Below are positions 7,483 through 17,812 of a stretch of DNA of 64,000 bases, one piece after another. Location: assembly GCF_052180275.1 (NCBI RefSeq), contig NZ_CP197465.1:6696001-6760000 (forward strand), given 5' to 3'. How positions within the stretch are numbered: position 1 is the first letter of the stretch; each line of letters opens with the position of its first letter. The DNA is from Kumtagia sp052180275. Its GTDB lineage: Bacteria; Pseudomonadota; Alphaproteobacteria; Rhizobiales; Rhizobiaceae. A program made the translations under genes and the position numbers. The notes under the pieces were generated by a model. That model was given only the letters and a program-made list of their open reading frames with translations, was not told the origin of the DNA and did no database searches.

Positions 7483-9582
7483 ATGACCATGATCGACAGC
7501 AGCCCCTCGCAGAACTCCGGCGCAGCCGGCGAACCATCCGCGGTCCGCCTCGAAACCGACGGCGATCTCGCTTTCATCGTCATCGACAATCCGCCGGTCA
7601 ATGCGAGTTCCGTCGCGGTCCGGTCCGGTCTGCTTGACGCGATCGAAGGCATGTCGGCCGATCCGAACATCAAGGCCGGCATCATCATCGGGGCGGGAAG
7701 CACCTTCGTCGCCGGCTCCGACATAAAGGAGTTCGGGCGCGCGCTACCGCCGCCCGAACTGCCGACGGTGCTGGCGGCGATCGAAGCCTGCCCGAAGCCG
7801 ATAGCCGCCGCCATCCATGGGGCCGCGCTCGGCGGCGGATTGGAACTCGCGCTCGCCTGCGACGCGCGCATCGCGCTTGCCGACGCCATCGTCGGCCTGC
7901 CGGAGGTGACACTCGGCATGATCCCAGGCGCCGGCGGCACCCAGAGGCTGCCACGCCTGACCGGCATTGCCAAGGCGCTGGATCTGGTCACATCCGGCCG
8001 CCGCATCGGCGCGCGCGAAGCGGCAAAGCTTGGCATCATCGACCATGTCGTCGAGGGAACGTCCCTGCGCGACGGCGCTGCGGAGTTTGTCCGGGCGCTC
8101 TCCGGCAAGCGGGTCGTGGCCGAACTCTCGGTGCCGTATGAACCGGAGGAGACGATTGCCGCAGCCGAACAGAACGCGCTGAAATCAGGACGCGGACGCG
8201 AGGCAGTGGCCGAAGCTGTCAAGGCGGTGAAGAACGCCGCCGTACTGCCGGTGCGCGAGGCATTGGCGGAGGAACGCGCGACCTTCCAGCGGCTGCGCAA
8301 CAGCGAGGAGGCGGCCGCACTTCGCTACAATTTCTTCGCCGAACGCCAGGCGGGCAAACTCGACGGCAGCGCCAAGGCGCGGGCGGTCAAGACTGTCGGC
8401 GTCGTCGGCGCTGGCACGATGGGCGCCGGCATCGCCGCCGTCTGTGCGGCGGCGAGTCTGGACGTCATCCTGGTCGACGCCAGCGCGGCATCGCTCGAAG
8501 CCGGTAAGGGCCGCGTAACGGCGGCCCTTACCGATCTGCACCGCGTCGGAAAATTGAAGGCTGCCTCGGCCGAAGAGGCTGCCGGGCATGTCGCTTATGC
8601 CAACGACATCGCGGCACTTGCCGGCGTCGATCTCATCATCGAGGCGGTGTTCGAGGATATGCAGGTCAAGACCGGTGTGCTGCAGCGTCTTGCCACGACG
8701 GTCCGCGCGGACGCGGTCATCGCCACCAACACGTCCTATCTCGATCTCGACCAACTGGCCGAGGCGACGAACCGGCCGCAAGACGTTATCGGGCTGCATT
8801 TCTTCGCGCCGGTGCACCGCATGCGCCTGCTCGAAGTCGTGCGCGGCGCAAAAAGCGATCCGGCGGCACTGGCGACCGGCGTCTGGCTGGCCAAGACCAT
8901 CGGCAAGCTGCCGATCATCGCCGGTGTCTGCGAAGGCTTCATCGGCAACCGCATCTACGCGAAATACCGCGCGCAATGCGAGTTCATGCTGGAGGAAGGC
9001 GCCCTGCCGCGGGAACTCGACACGGCCATGGAAGATCTGGGTTTCTCCATGGGACCATTCGCGGTGTCAGACCTGTCCGGCCTCGACATCGCCTGGGCGA
9101 TGCGCAAGCGAAAGGCCGCCACCCGCGACCCGCGCGAGCGCTATGTCGGCATAGCGGACCAGATTTGCGAGATGGGGCGGCTTGGCCGCAAGACGGGCGC
9201 CGGCTGGTACGACTATTCGGCGGGGTCGGGCCGAGGTGCTGTAGACCCGGTCGTCACCGAACTCGTTCAGGCCGAGTCACGCAAACAAGGCCGACCGCAG
9301 AAGGCATTCGCCAAGGCGGAGATGCAGGGCCGCGTGCTCGGCACGATCCTCAACGAAGCCGCGCTTCTGCTGGCGGAAGGCATCGCGCGCTCTGCCGCCG
9401 AGATCGATCTCGTGCTGGTCAACGGCTTCGGCTTCTCGAAATTTCGCGGCGGCCCGATCTTCCAGGCCTCGCGCAAAACGCCCGCCGAAGTCGACGCGAT
9501 GGTGGAAGCCGCCGCGCAGGCAACGGGCTTCGGCTTCCGGCGCGGCGACGTGGCGTCGCTGATCGCGGGCGTCGGAAACTGA
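7483..9582 (+). CDS. bifunctional enoyl-CoA hydratase / 3-hydroxyacyl-CoA dehydrogenase (FadB/FadJ-like)
   Basis: A 699-aa protein. The N-terminal crotonase domain (about 20-200) has the GGGLELALACD oxyanion segment and LPEVTLGMIPGAGGTQRLPR with the two catalytic glutamates. The NAD-binding domain begins with VGVVGAGTMGAGIA at about residue 306. The dehydrogenase catalytic histidine is in HFFAPVHRM, followed by the GFIGNRI motif and two C-terminal 3HCDH repeats. It performs the hydration and oxidation steps of beta-oxidation in the cytoplasm. Start is ATG 7483 or 7489 behind AAAAGGCAG. It stands alone between relics and the convergent MocR gene. Confidence 0.93.
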   Translation: MTMIDSSPSQNSGAAGEPSAVRLETDGDLAFIVIDNPPVNASSVAVRSGLLDAIEGMSADPNIKAGIIIGAGSTFVAGSDIKEFGRALPPPELPTVLAAIEACPKPIAAAIHGAALGGGLELALACDARIALADAIVGLPEVTLGMIPGAGGTQRLPRLTGIAKALDLVTSGRRIGAREAAKLGIIDHVVEGTSLRDGAAEFVRALSGKRVVAELSVPYEPEETIAAAEQNALKSGRGREAVAEAVKAVKNAAVLPVREALAEERATFQRLRNSEEAAALRYNFFAERQAGKLDGSAKARAVKTVGVVGAGTMGAGIAAVCAAASLDVILVDASAASLEAGKGRVTAALTDLHRVGKLKAASAEEAAGHVAYANDIAALAGVDLIIEAVFEDMQVKTGVLQRLATTVRADAVIATNTSYLDLDQLAEATNRPQDVIGLHFFAPVHRMRLLEVVRGAKSDPAALATGVWLAKTIGKLPIIAGVCEGFIGNRIYAKYRAQCEFMLEEGALPRELDTAMEDLGFSMGPFAVSDLSGLDIAWAMRKRKAATRDPRERYVGIADQICEMGRLGRKTGAGWYDYSAGSGRGAVDPVVTELVQAESRKQGRPQKAFAKAEMQGRVLGTILNEAALLLAEGIARSAAEIDLVLVNGFGFSKFRGGPIFQASRKTPAEVDAMVEAAAQATGFGFRRGDVASLIAGVGN

Positions 9583-9700
9583 GCGGCCGCTGCTCCGCAG
9601 TCGCCGTCAACGGAGATTTGCCTGCCATCACCCTTCCTCCCAATCATCCAAGACCAAGGAACCATCATCCAAATCCGTCGCCTAGACATCGCAACTTTGC

Positions 9701-11095
9701 TTAGGCCAGGCAGCGCAGCAGGAATTCGTAAAAACGCACATCTTCCGCGCGCGAGACATTGATGCGTATGCCCTTGGCCAGCGTGGTCTTTTTGTCGACG
9801 CAGAACACGCTGCCGGGCGCGATGAAAATGCTCTCCTTCGCGCCTTCCCGCGCCAACTCGATGTCGTCGGCGCCGTTCGGGAGCATGAGATAGAGATAGT
9901 AACCGTCTGCCGCGTCGCAGAACACGTTATAACCCGCTTGCCGAAGTTTCGAACGGACACCATCGGACGCCACCGCGATACGCTGCGCCAGACGCTTCAG
10001 GTGCCGGTCGTAGTGACCGTCGGCGAGTACGCGATGCAGCAGCCGCTCGACATGGCCGGAACTGTTGACCGTCGTCAGCATCTTCAGTTCGGCCAGCGCG
10101 GCGATGCGGTCGCTGCGGGTGGCGATAAAGCCGGAGCGCAGGCTCGCCGACAATGTCTTGGAAAATGTGCCGATAGAGATCACATTCTTCAACTGGTCGA
10201 GGGTCGCCAGGCGGTTGCCCGGCACGCCGGGCAGGTCCGCAAACGGGTCGTCTTCGACCACGGTAAGGCCGTGCCTGTCGGCAGCCGTCAGAATCGCGTG
10301 CGCCACCGGCGTCGTGATGGAGCTTCCGGTCGGATTGTGGCCCAGTGATTGCGTGAAGAACAGTTTTGGCCGTTCCGCCGCGACCTTGGCGGCGAAATCC
10401 TCGGGACTCGGCCCGTCCGGAGTGCGATTGACACCAACCATGCGCACTTGCGCCAGCGTCAGTTTGGCAAACAGCGGATAGTAGCCGGGCTCGTCGACAA
10501 GCACCGTGTCGCCGGGCGACAGCATGGCGCGGATGATGAGATCGAGCGCATGATTGGCGCCGAAGGTCAGTAGGATGTTCTCCTCGCGCGCCTCGATCCG
10601 CTGGGCGGCGAGGCGGCGCACCAGTTGCTGCCTCAGCGGCAGGAAGCCGAGCGCAGAACCATAGGCGTCGCCGTCCACGGCCATCGCCCCGCCATGCGCG
10701 CCGAGGTGCCGCCTGATTTCGGACTGCTCGGTCCAGGCCGGGGGCGGGCGGCCGTCGCCGACGCGGATCTGAAAACTCTGCTCGAGCTGGGCGTTGAGCA
10801 GCGAAGCGACATCGACGGCTTCCGCGACATGCTTCGGCCGATAGGCGCTGGCGGACTCGCCAAGCGACGCCACCAGGAAACCGGAGCCGGGCTTAGCCAC
10901 GATATGGCCCGACGCCACCAGCCGGTCATAGGCCTCGACGATTGTGTTCTTCGAAACACCGAATTCCGCCGCCGCCTTGCGGATCGACCACAGGCGGCTG
11001 CCGGGGACAAGCACGCCGCCGGCGATCTCGCCTTGCAGCCTGCGGACCACGCCATCGGCCAGCGTCGCGGGCCTGCCGTTCCGTCCACCGCCCAT
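9701..11095 (-). CDS. MocR/PdxR-type regulator (GntR wHTH fused to aminotransferase-like domain)
   Basis: A 464-aa protein from ATG 11095, chosen because GGGAGG lies 4 bases upstream; the longest frame starts at 11149 but would run through the operator-like repeat at 11109-11142. The N-terminal GntR winged helix (about 10-75) has SIRKAAAEFGVSKNTIVEAYDRL. The C-terminal fold-type I aminotransferase domain has the PLP lysine in GTFSKTLS and the DEPGYYP segment. MocR proteins usually bind PLP-linked effectors and regulate the divergent operon. Here that is the HMG-CoA reductase/transporter/HMG-CoA lyase operon, which gives the regulator a likely role in mevalonate-type catabolism. Confidence 0.9.
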   Translation of the reverse strand: MGGGRNGRPATLADGVVRRLQGEIAGGVLVPGSRLWSIRKAAAEFGVSKNTIVEAYDRLVASGHIVAKPGSGFLVASLGESASAYRPKHVAEAVDVASLLNAQLEQSFQIRVGDGRPPPAWTEQSEIRRHLGAHGGAMAVDGDAYGSALGFLPLRQQLVRRLAAQRIEAREENILLTFGANHALDLIIRAMLSPGDTVLVDEPGYYPLFAKLTLAQVRMVGVNRTPDGPSPEDFAAKVAAERPKLFFTQSLGHNPTGSSITTPVAHAILTAADRHGLTVVEDDPFADLPGVPGNRLATLDQLKNVISIGTFSKTLSASLRSGFIATRSDRIAALAELKMLTTVNSSGHVERLLHRVLADGHYDRHLKRLAQRIAVASDGVRSKLRQAGYNVFCDAADGYYLYLMLPNGADDIELAREGAKESIFIAPGSVFCVDKKTTLAKGIRINVSRAEDVRFYEFLLRCLA

Positions 11096-11108
11096 CAATC
11101 CTCCCATG

Positions 11109-11142
11109 GGTACGGTTTTGGACAATAATTCAAAACTGTACC
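11109..11142. promoter_or_regulatory. long inverted repeat, candidate MocR operator
   Basis: GGTACGGTTTTG (11109-11120) and CAAAACTGTACC (11131-11142) are 12-base arms that match at 11 of 12 positions, separated by 10 bases. The repeat sits 13 bases before the regulator's start and 60 bases before the TTG start of the HMG-CoA reductase gene. A further GGTAC occurs at about 11153, as in the direct-repeat layouts of MocR sites. The operator role is inferred. Confidence 0.65.
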
Positions 11143-11202
11143 TTTTCATAAGGGTACTGAAGAGGTCATCTATGTTTCAAGAGGAAATGCAGGGAGGCAG
11201 CC

Positions 11203-12522
<1,320 letters not shown>

Positions 12523-12526
12523 GACA

Positions 12527-13543
12527 ATGACCCAGCCCGTTTCCGCCACTGAGGAAGTCCGCCAGCCTTTCCATCTGCGCCTGCTGCGCAGTCAGGAAGG
12601 CATCGTTCTGGCGCTGGCGGTTCTGGCCTTCATCGTGTTCTCGGTACTGCTTCCGGGCTTTTTCAACGCGGGCAACCTGCTGGTGCTGGTGCGCAGCGTG
12701 TCGATCCTCGGCATTCTGGCGCTCGGCATGGCGCTGGTGGTCATCGCGCGCGGCATCGACGTCTCGATGATCGCCATCTTGGTCGTATCGGTGTCCTGGG
12801 CTTTCGTCATCACGCGGGCGGGCTATCCGTTCGAGGTCGCGCTGCTGATCGGCGCCGCCTTCGCGCTGGTTGCCGGCATGCTGATCGGCGCGCTGATCGC
12901 CTTCGGCGAGGTGCCGCCGATCTTCGCCACGCTGGCCGCGGGATCGGTGATCTACGGCACCGGAAGGACATTCTTCTTCACGCTGGAAATGCAGAACGTG
13001 CCGCCGGACACCGACTGGTTCAGCTTGATCGGACAGGGCAGCGTTCTGGGCATTCCGGTCACGGTCGTCGCCTTCGCGGTTTTGTGCGGTCTGTTCCAGT
13101 TCGTGCTGCGACACACGCGCTTCGGCTGGATGGTCTATGCGATGGGCAACAACCCGAACGCGGCGCGCGTGACCGGCATGCCTTTCCGCCCGATGACCGT
13201 AGCGCAATACGCCGCCAGCGCCTTCATCGCCTATCTGGCCGGGCTGATCCTCGCCTCGTCGGCAGCGGCGATCAATGCGCGGCTGTTCAATTCGACCATG
13301 ATCTACGACATCCTGCTGGTCGTGGTACTCGGCGGCATCGGCCTCAATGGCGGCCACGGCAGCGTTCGCAACGTCATCCTGGGCACCGTCTTCGTCGGCA
13401 TCCTGCTCAACGGTATGACCATCATGAACATCGACTACACGATCCAGAACCTCGTCAAGGGCGTGGTGCTGCTTCTGGCCATCGTGGTCGATTCGCTGAT
13501 CAATCCACGCGACGAGCAAACGTCGCAGCAAGGGGATCTCTAG
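12527..13543 (+). CDS. ribose-type ABC importer permease (RbsC family), first subunit
   Basis: A 338-aa protein from ATG 12527, 4 bases after the mvaA stop. It is a hydrophobic protein with about ten helices and the BPD_transp_2 signatures LALGMALVVIARGIDVSM and the late glycine-rich VVVLGGIGLNGGHGSV. It probably pairs with the permease half of the fusion protein at 14607 to make a heterodimeric channel. Although annotated for sugars, its place between HMG-CoA reductase and lyase suggests mevalonate or its lactone as cargo. Confidence 0.92.
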   Translation: MTQPVSATEEVRQPFHLRLLRSQEGIVLALAVLAFIVFSVLLPGFFNAGNLLVLVRSVSILGILALGMALVVIARGIDVSMIAILVVSVSWAFVITRAGYPFEVALLIGAAFALVAGMLIGALIAFGEVPPIFATLAAGSVIYGTGRTFFFTLEMQNVPPDTDWFSLIGQGSVLGIPVTVVAFAVLCGLFQFVLRHTRFGWMVYAMGNNPNAARVTGMPFRPMTVAQYAASAFIAYLAGLILASSAAAINARLFNSTMIYDILLVVVLGGIGLNGGHGSVRNVILGTVFVGILLNGMTIMNIDYTIQNLVKGVVLLLAIVVDSLINPRDEQTSQQGDL

Positions 13544-13577
13544 CAGTCAATTCATCGTTCAAAATCGGGAGGAAAAC

Positions 13578-14594
13578 ATGAGAACCGCATTTCTGAGAAA
13601 GCTTGCTTTGGCGTCGGCTGTGCTGGCGGCCAGCCTGTCGTTTGCCGGCGCACAGGACAAGGGATTGGAAAATCTAAGAAGCACAGCGTTCAACGCCGCG
13701 CTGAAAGACAAGAAGGTCGTGTTCGTGCCCCTGTCCATGGGCTTCGACCTGACCGAAGGCTGGGCCGCGCAGATGAAGAAGCAGGCGGCGCGCCTCGGCT
13801 ACAGTTTCGAAATCCGCGACCCGGCGTGGAGCACCGACGCCGGCACCAAGGCAATTCAGTCGCTGATCACCGAAAAGCCCGACCTTCTGGTCATCCATAA
13901 TCCGGACATCCAGTCCTACGCCCGGCTTCTGAAGCAGGCGCAGGCGGCCGGCATCAAGGTCGTGCAGATCAACCTCGAATCCAACACCACGACCGATTCC
14001 TATGTCGGCGCCGACTGGACCGAGATCGGCAAGAAGGCGGCCGAGGCCATCGTCGACAAATGCGACAAGGGCAAGGGCATCTCGACCAAGGTCGCTATCG
14101 ACACCGGCGTGCCGACCGCCGCATCCGACGTCTTCCAGCTCGACGGTATCTACAAGGTGCTGAACGAGCATCCCGACATCCAGGTCGTCTCGCAGCAGGC
14201 CACCGAGTACAATCCCGAGAAGGCGCGCTCGATCATGGCGACGGTTCTGCAGCAGCATCCCGACCTGTGCGGCGGCATCGGCATCTGGGACAATCAGGAC
14301 ACGGGAACCGCATCGGCGATCAAGGAAGCCGGCAAGAGCGACCAGGTGTTCCTCGTCACCAGCGGCGGCGGCAACAAGGTCGGCTGCGAGAACGTCGAGA
14401 AGGGCCTGTTCAATCTCTACATCAGCTACAACGTGCCGCTCCAGGGCGACCTGCTCAACCAGGAGATCACCCGACTGCTGATGTCGGAGGGCCCGGCCGG
14501 CGAGGTCAAGGCGATGTATTTCAATCCCCTCACCATGATCACCAAGGCCAACGTCAACCAGCGTAACTGTTGGACGCTCGACGATCTGAAATAG
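13578..14594 (+). CDS. ribose-type ABC importer substrate-binding protein
   Basis: A 338-aa protein with a Sec signal peptide (cleavage after about SFAGA) and a type I periplasmic fold (Peripla_BP_4). It begins with KKVVFVPLSMGFDLTEGWA and has repeated Rossmann-like halves with DLLVIHNPD and GGIGIWDNQDTGTA. A GGGAGG-like ribosome-binding site precedes ATG 13578. Several cysteines in the mature part (CDKGK, DLCGG, GCEN, NCW) could form disulfides. Its ligand defines the operon; by context it should be mevalonate, mevalonolactone or a related branched hydroxy acid. Confidence 0.9.
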   Translation: MRTAFLRKLALASAVLAASLSFAGAQDKGLENLRSTAFNAALKDKKVVFVPLSMGFDLTEGWAAQMKKQAARLGYSFEIRDPAWSTDAGTKAIQSLITEKPDLLVIHNPDIQSYARLLKQAQAAGIKVVQINLESNTTTDSYVGADWTEIGKKAAEAIVDKCDKGKGISTKVAIDTGVPTAASDVFQLDGIYKVLNEHPDIQVVSQQATEYNPEKARSIMATVLQQHPDLCGGIGIWDNQDTGTASAIKEAGKSDQVFLVTSGGGNKVGCENVEKGLFNLYISYNVPLQGDLLNQEITRLLMSEGPAGEVKAMYFNPLTMITKANVNQRNCWTLDDLK

Positions 14595-14606
14595 GCACTC
14601 GAGGTC

Positions 14607-16718
14607 ATGGCAGACAGCAATGCGCTGACGCAATTGCGCTACAGATATTTCTCCGGCCGGCTGGCCGGAGAAATTCTTTCCAAGAGCTGGATCGATTCGA
14701 CGATCCCGGTGATCGCGCTTTTGGCGACAATCGCCGTCATGAGTTTTTTGATACCGGGGCTGCTGAGCGCGGGCTATCTCGGCGACCTGTCGCGGCAACT
14801 GGCCGAATTCGGCCTGGTCGCATTGGCGCTGACGCTGGTCATCATGTCGGGCGGCATCGATCTCTCGGTCGGATCGATGTTCGCGCTCTGCGTGCTGGCG
14901 GCGCTGACCGGCATGAACGTGCTGGGCCTGCCGTTCGCAGCCGCCCTCGGCCTGACGCTGAGCACCGGCCTGGCCTGCGGACTGCTGAACGGCGTGCTGA
15001 TCGGCTATCTAAGGCTGCGCGCCTTCATCACCACGCTGGTGACGTTGGTGATCTACCGCGCAATCTACGATATCGTCTTCCCGCGCCTGGCAAGCGCCAT
15101 CGTCGGCAACACGCCGGATTCGCCGCTTTGGGACACGCTTGGCTTCGGCGATTTTTACGGCTTTCCGATCTCCTTCCTGATCTTCGCGATGATCGCGCTC
15201 GCAACCCACATCACCCTGTCGCGGCTCAGGCCCGGCTGGCGACTGCGGGCTGTCGGCGGGGCGCGAAAATCCGCCTACAATGCCGGCATCAACGTCAAGC
15301 GCACCGTCTGCATGGCCTATGTCTCCTCCGGCCTGCTGACGGCGATCGCCGCCTTCCTGTTCTCGTCGCGGCTGGGCAGCACCGGCGCCGACACCGGCAT
15401 CGGGTTGGAAATCTCGGTGCTGACGGCCGTGGTGCTGGGCGGCGTCTCGCTCGGCGGCGGGCGCGGCTCGGTCGGCAACGCCATCATAGGCGCGGTGCTG
15501 GTGCTGGTCCTGACCAACGGCCTGATCCGCCTATCGACGCCGGGCTCCGTCAACCAACTGCTGCTTGGTCTGATCCTCATCGTCGCCGTGCTGTTCGACG
15601 CGAAATGGGTGAAGAACCGCGGCAAGATCCTGAGCAAGGTCTATGTCTCGCCGACCTTTCTGGCATTGACCGATCAGACAGCGGCGAACGTGGGCGCCTT
15701 TGACCTCAACGACCGGCTGGGCGATGTCGAACTGATCGGGCTTGGCGAGGTGGAAGGACCGGAAGACGTCGTGCTGGACAGGAACGACCATCTCTACACC
15801 GGCACGCGGCACGGCACGATCGTGCGGTTTTTTGCGCCCGACTATCAGAGAAGCGAAATCTTCGCGCGCATTGGCGGCCATCCGCTGGGCCTGAGCTTCG
15901 CCCAGAATGGTGACCTTTTGAGCTGCGTGGGCGGCATGGGCGTCTACAGGGTCAGCCCCGACGGTACGGTTTCCAAGGTGACGGACGAGACCAACCGGAG
16001 CTGGCTCTCGGTGATCGACGATTCCCGGCTGCGCCTGCCCGACGACCTCGACGTCGCGCCCGACGGGCGCATCTTCTTCAGCGAAGCAACAATCCGCTAC
16101 GAGATGGCCGACTGGGTGGTCGATGCGCTGGAGGGGCGCGGCAACGGCCGGCTGATCTGCCACGACCCGGCGACCGGCAAGACACGCACGGCGCTGCGTG
16201 GCCTGATCTTTGCCAACGGCATCACCCTGTGCCGTGACGGCCAATCGCTGCTGTTTGCCGAAACCTGGGCCTGCCGCATATCGCGCTACTGGTTCGACGG
16301 CCCGAAGAAGGGCCGAAGGGAAGTCTTCGTGGACAACCTGCCCGGCTATCCGGACAACATCAATCGCGGTTCCAACGGCACCTACTGGATCGCGTTGCTC
16401 GGCTTGCGAACGAAAACCTTCGACCTCGCCATGCGCAAGCCGGCCTTCCGCCGCCGCATGGCGCGCCGCATCGCTTCCGACGAATGGCTGTTTCCGAACG
16501 TCAACCGTGGCTGCGTCGTGCAGATCGCCGAGGACGGTGCGGTACGGCACGTCCTGTGGGACCAAAAGGGCGAGAACCACCCGTCGATTACCTCGACCTG
16601 CGAGCACAAGGGCTATCTCTATCTCGGCGGCGTTTCCAACAACCGCATCGGCCGGATCCGATTGCCCGACGCCGATCCGGAATGGACAGCGCGCCGCGAC
16701 TATTGGGGCAGGGACTGA
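14607..16718 (+). CDS. RbsC-type ABC permease fused to an SMP-30/strictosidine-synthase-like beta-propeller
   Basis: A 703-aa single frame. Residues about 30-335 are a full BPD_transp_2 permease (LVIMSGGIDLSVGSM; AVVLGGVSLGGGRGSVGNA). After a short linker, residues about 370-703 form a six-bladed propeller of the strictosidine synthase/SMP-30/gluconolactonase group. The metal-ligand signature of lactonases is kept: E386 (GPED), N537 (FANG) and D583 (YPDN). RbsC-type permeases normally have cytoplasmic C-termini, so the propeller should face the cytoplasm. A lactonase acting on the substrate as it enters is the simplest idea. The fusion shows no frameshift and the next gene overlaps its stop by one base. 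Confidence 0.9.
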   Translation: MADSNALTQLRYRYFSGRLAGEILSKSWIDSTIPVIALLATIAVMSFLIPGLLSAGYLGDLSRQLAEFGLVALALTLVIMSGGIDLSVGSMFALCVLAALTGMNVLGLPFAAALGLTLSTGLACGLLNGVLIGYLRLRAFITTLVTLVIYRAIYDIVFPRLASAIVGNTPDSPLWDTLGFGDFYGFPISFLIFAMIALATHITLSRLRPGWRLRAVGGARKSAYNAGINVKRTVCMAYVSSGLLTAIAAFLFSSRLGSTGADTGIGLEISVLTAVVLGGVSLGGGRGSVGNAIIGAVLVLVLTNGLIRLSTPGSVNQLLLGLILIVAVLFDAKWVKNRGKILSKVYVSPTFLALTDQTAANVGAFDLNDRLGDVELIGLGEVEGPEDVVLDRNDHLYTGTRHGTIVRFFAPDYQRSEIFARIGGHPLGLSFAQNGDLLSCVGGMGVYRVSPDGTVSKVTDETNRSWLSVIDDSRLRLPDDLDVAPDGRIFFSEATIRYEMADWVVDALEGRGNGRLICHDPATGKTRTALRGLIFANGITLCRDGQSLLFAETWACRISRYWFDGPKKGRREVFVDNLPGYPDNINRGSNGTYWIALLGLRTKTFDLAMRKPAFRRRMARRIASDEWLFPNVNRGCVVQIAEDGAVRHVLWDQKGENHPSITSTCEHKGYLYLGGVSNNRIGRIRLPDADPEWTARRDYWGRD

Positions 16719-17812
16719 TGGGCTTTCTCTCCAACATCACCACCCTGTTCGGTCGCGGCAACGAGGATGCACTCAGCGTTCCGGCCATGGACGGCGTCTT
16801 CAAGGCCAACACGCTGCTCGACAGCGCCGAGGCCTTGCTGGAATTGCCACAGATCGACAATCTCGCCGCCACCGCCGACGGCCTCTATTGCAGCAGCGGC
16901 GACACCCTGTTCGCGATCGACCTGACATCCCGCCGCGCCGAGCCTGTCCGGCAATTCGACGGCGCAATCACCATGGCCGCCGCCGATTCGTCGGGCAGAT
17001 TGGCGGTCGGCGTGGAAGGTTCCGGCGTCGAACTGCTCGACGCAGGCGTCTGGCATCGTCTCGATCTTCCAGCCGATTGCGTGCGCTGCGTGACGGCCGG
17101 CCTGTTCGACGGCAAGGATATCCTGCATCTGGCGATCGGCTCGCGCCGGCATGCCGCGTCGGACTGGAAGCGCGACTTGATGAGCCACGGCGCGAGCGGC
17201 GCGGTGCTGCGCTGCCAGATTTCGACTGAAAAGATCGACATCGTGTCGGAAGGCCTGGCCTTCCCCTACGGCCTTGCCGCTATGGCCGACGGCAGGCTGG
17301 CGGTCAGCGAAAGCTGGCGGCATCGCATCGCGACGCCGCCGGTACGGACCAGGCCTCCAGCCGGAATCGTGCTCGGCGACCTTCCAGCCTATCCCGCCCG
17401 TCTGGCGCCGGCTTCGGATGGCGGCTTCTGGCTGGCGCTGTTCGCGCCGCGCCGGCAACTGACCGAATTCGTGCTCAGCGAGGACGATTACCGCCGTGAG
17501 ATGATGGCGACGATCCCGCCCGAAGCCTGGATCGGACCCGACTTCGCCGACATCGGCGGCGGCGAGCAGCCGTTGCAGGCAGGCTCCGTGCGGCAGATGG
17601 GGATCATGAAGCCATGGGCGCCGTCGCGGTCCTACGGCATGGTCGTACGCCTCGACCGCGCCATGCAACCGCTCGGCAGCCTGCACTCGCGCGCCGACGG
17701 CCGCATGCACGGCATCGCCTCCGTCGCCGAATTCGGCGGGCGGCTCTACGCGGCCTCGCGCGGCAGCGGCACGCTGCTCGACATGGCCGTCGGCGCGGGT
17801 GAACCGGCATGA
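16718..17812 (+). CDS. stand-alone beta-propeller protein, SMP-30/strictosidine-synthase-like, active site degraded
   Basis: A 364-aa protein starting at ATG 16718, overlapping the fusion gene stop (TGATG). Blade-like repeats such as ADGLYCSSGDTLFAIDL and MADGRLAVSESWRHRI align with the fused propeller of the preceding gene, so the two are paralogues. The residues expected at the metal site are changed: FANG becomes FPYG (Y184) and YPDN becomes YPAR (A227). It has no signal peptide. It is probably non-catalytic, perhaps binding or sensing the substrate or partnering the fused domain. Function not established. Confidence 0.8.
   Translation: MGFLSNITTLFGRGNEDALSVPAMDGVFKANTLLDSAEALLELPQIDNLAATADGLYCSSGDTLFAIDLTSRRAEPVRQFDGAITMAAADSSGRLAVGVEGSGVELLDAGVWHRLDLPADCVRCVTAGLFDGKDILHLAIGSRRHAASDWKRDLMSHGASGAVLRCQISTEKIDIVSEGLAFPYGLAAMADGRLAVSESWRHRIATPPVRTRPPAGIVLGDLPAYPARLAPASDGGFWLALFAPRRQLTEFVLSEDDYRREMMATIPPEAWIGPDFADIGGGEQPLQAGSVRQMGIMKPWAPSRSYGMVVRLDRAMQPLGSLHSRADGRMHGIASVAEFGGRLYAASRGSGTLLDMAVGAGEPA

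Noticed and set aside
11096..11149. Extended N-terminus of the MocR regulator from ATG 11149
   Set aside because: It would translate across the operator-like dyad, and the best Shine-Dalgarno sequence belongs to ATG 11095.
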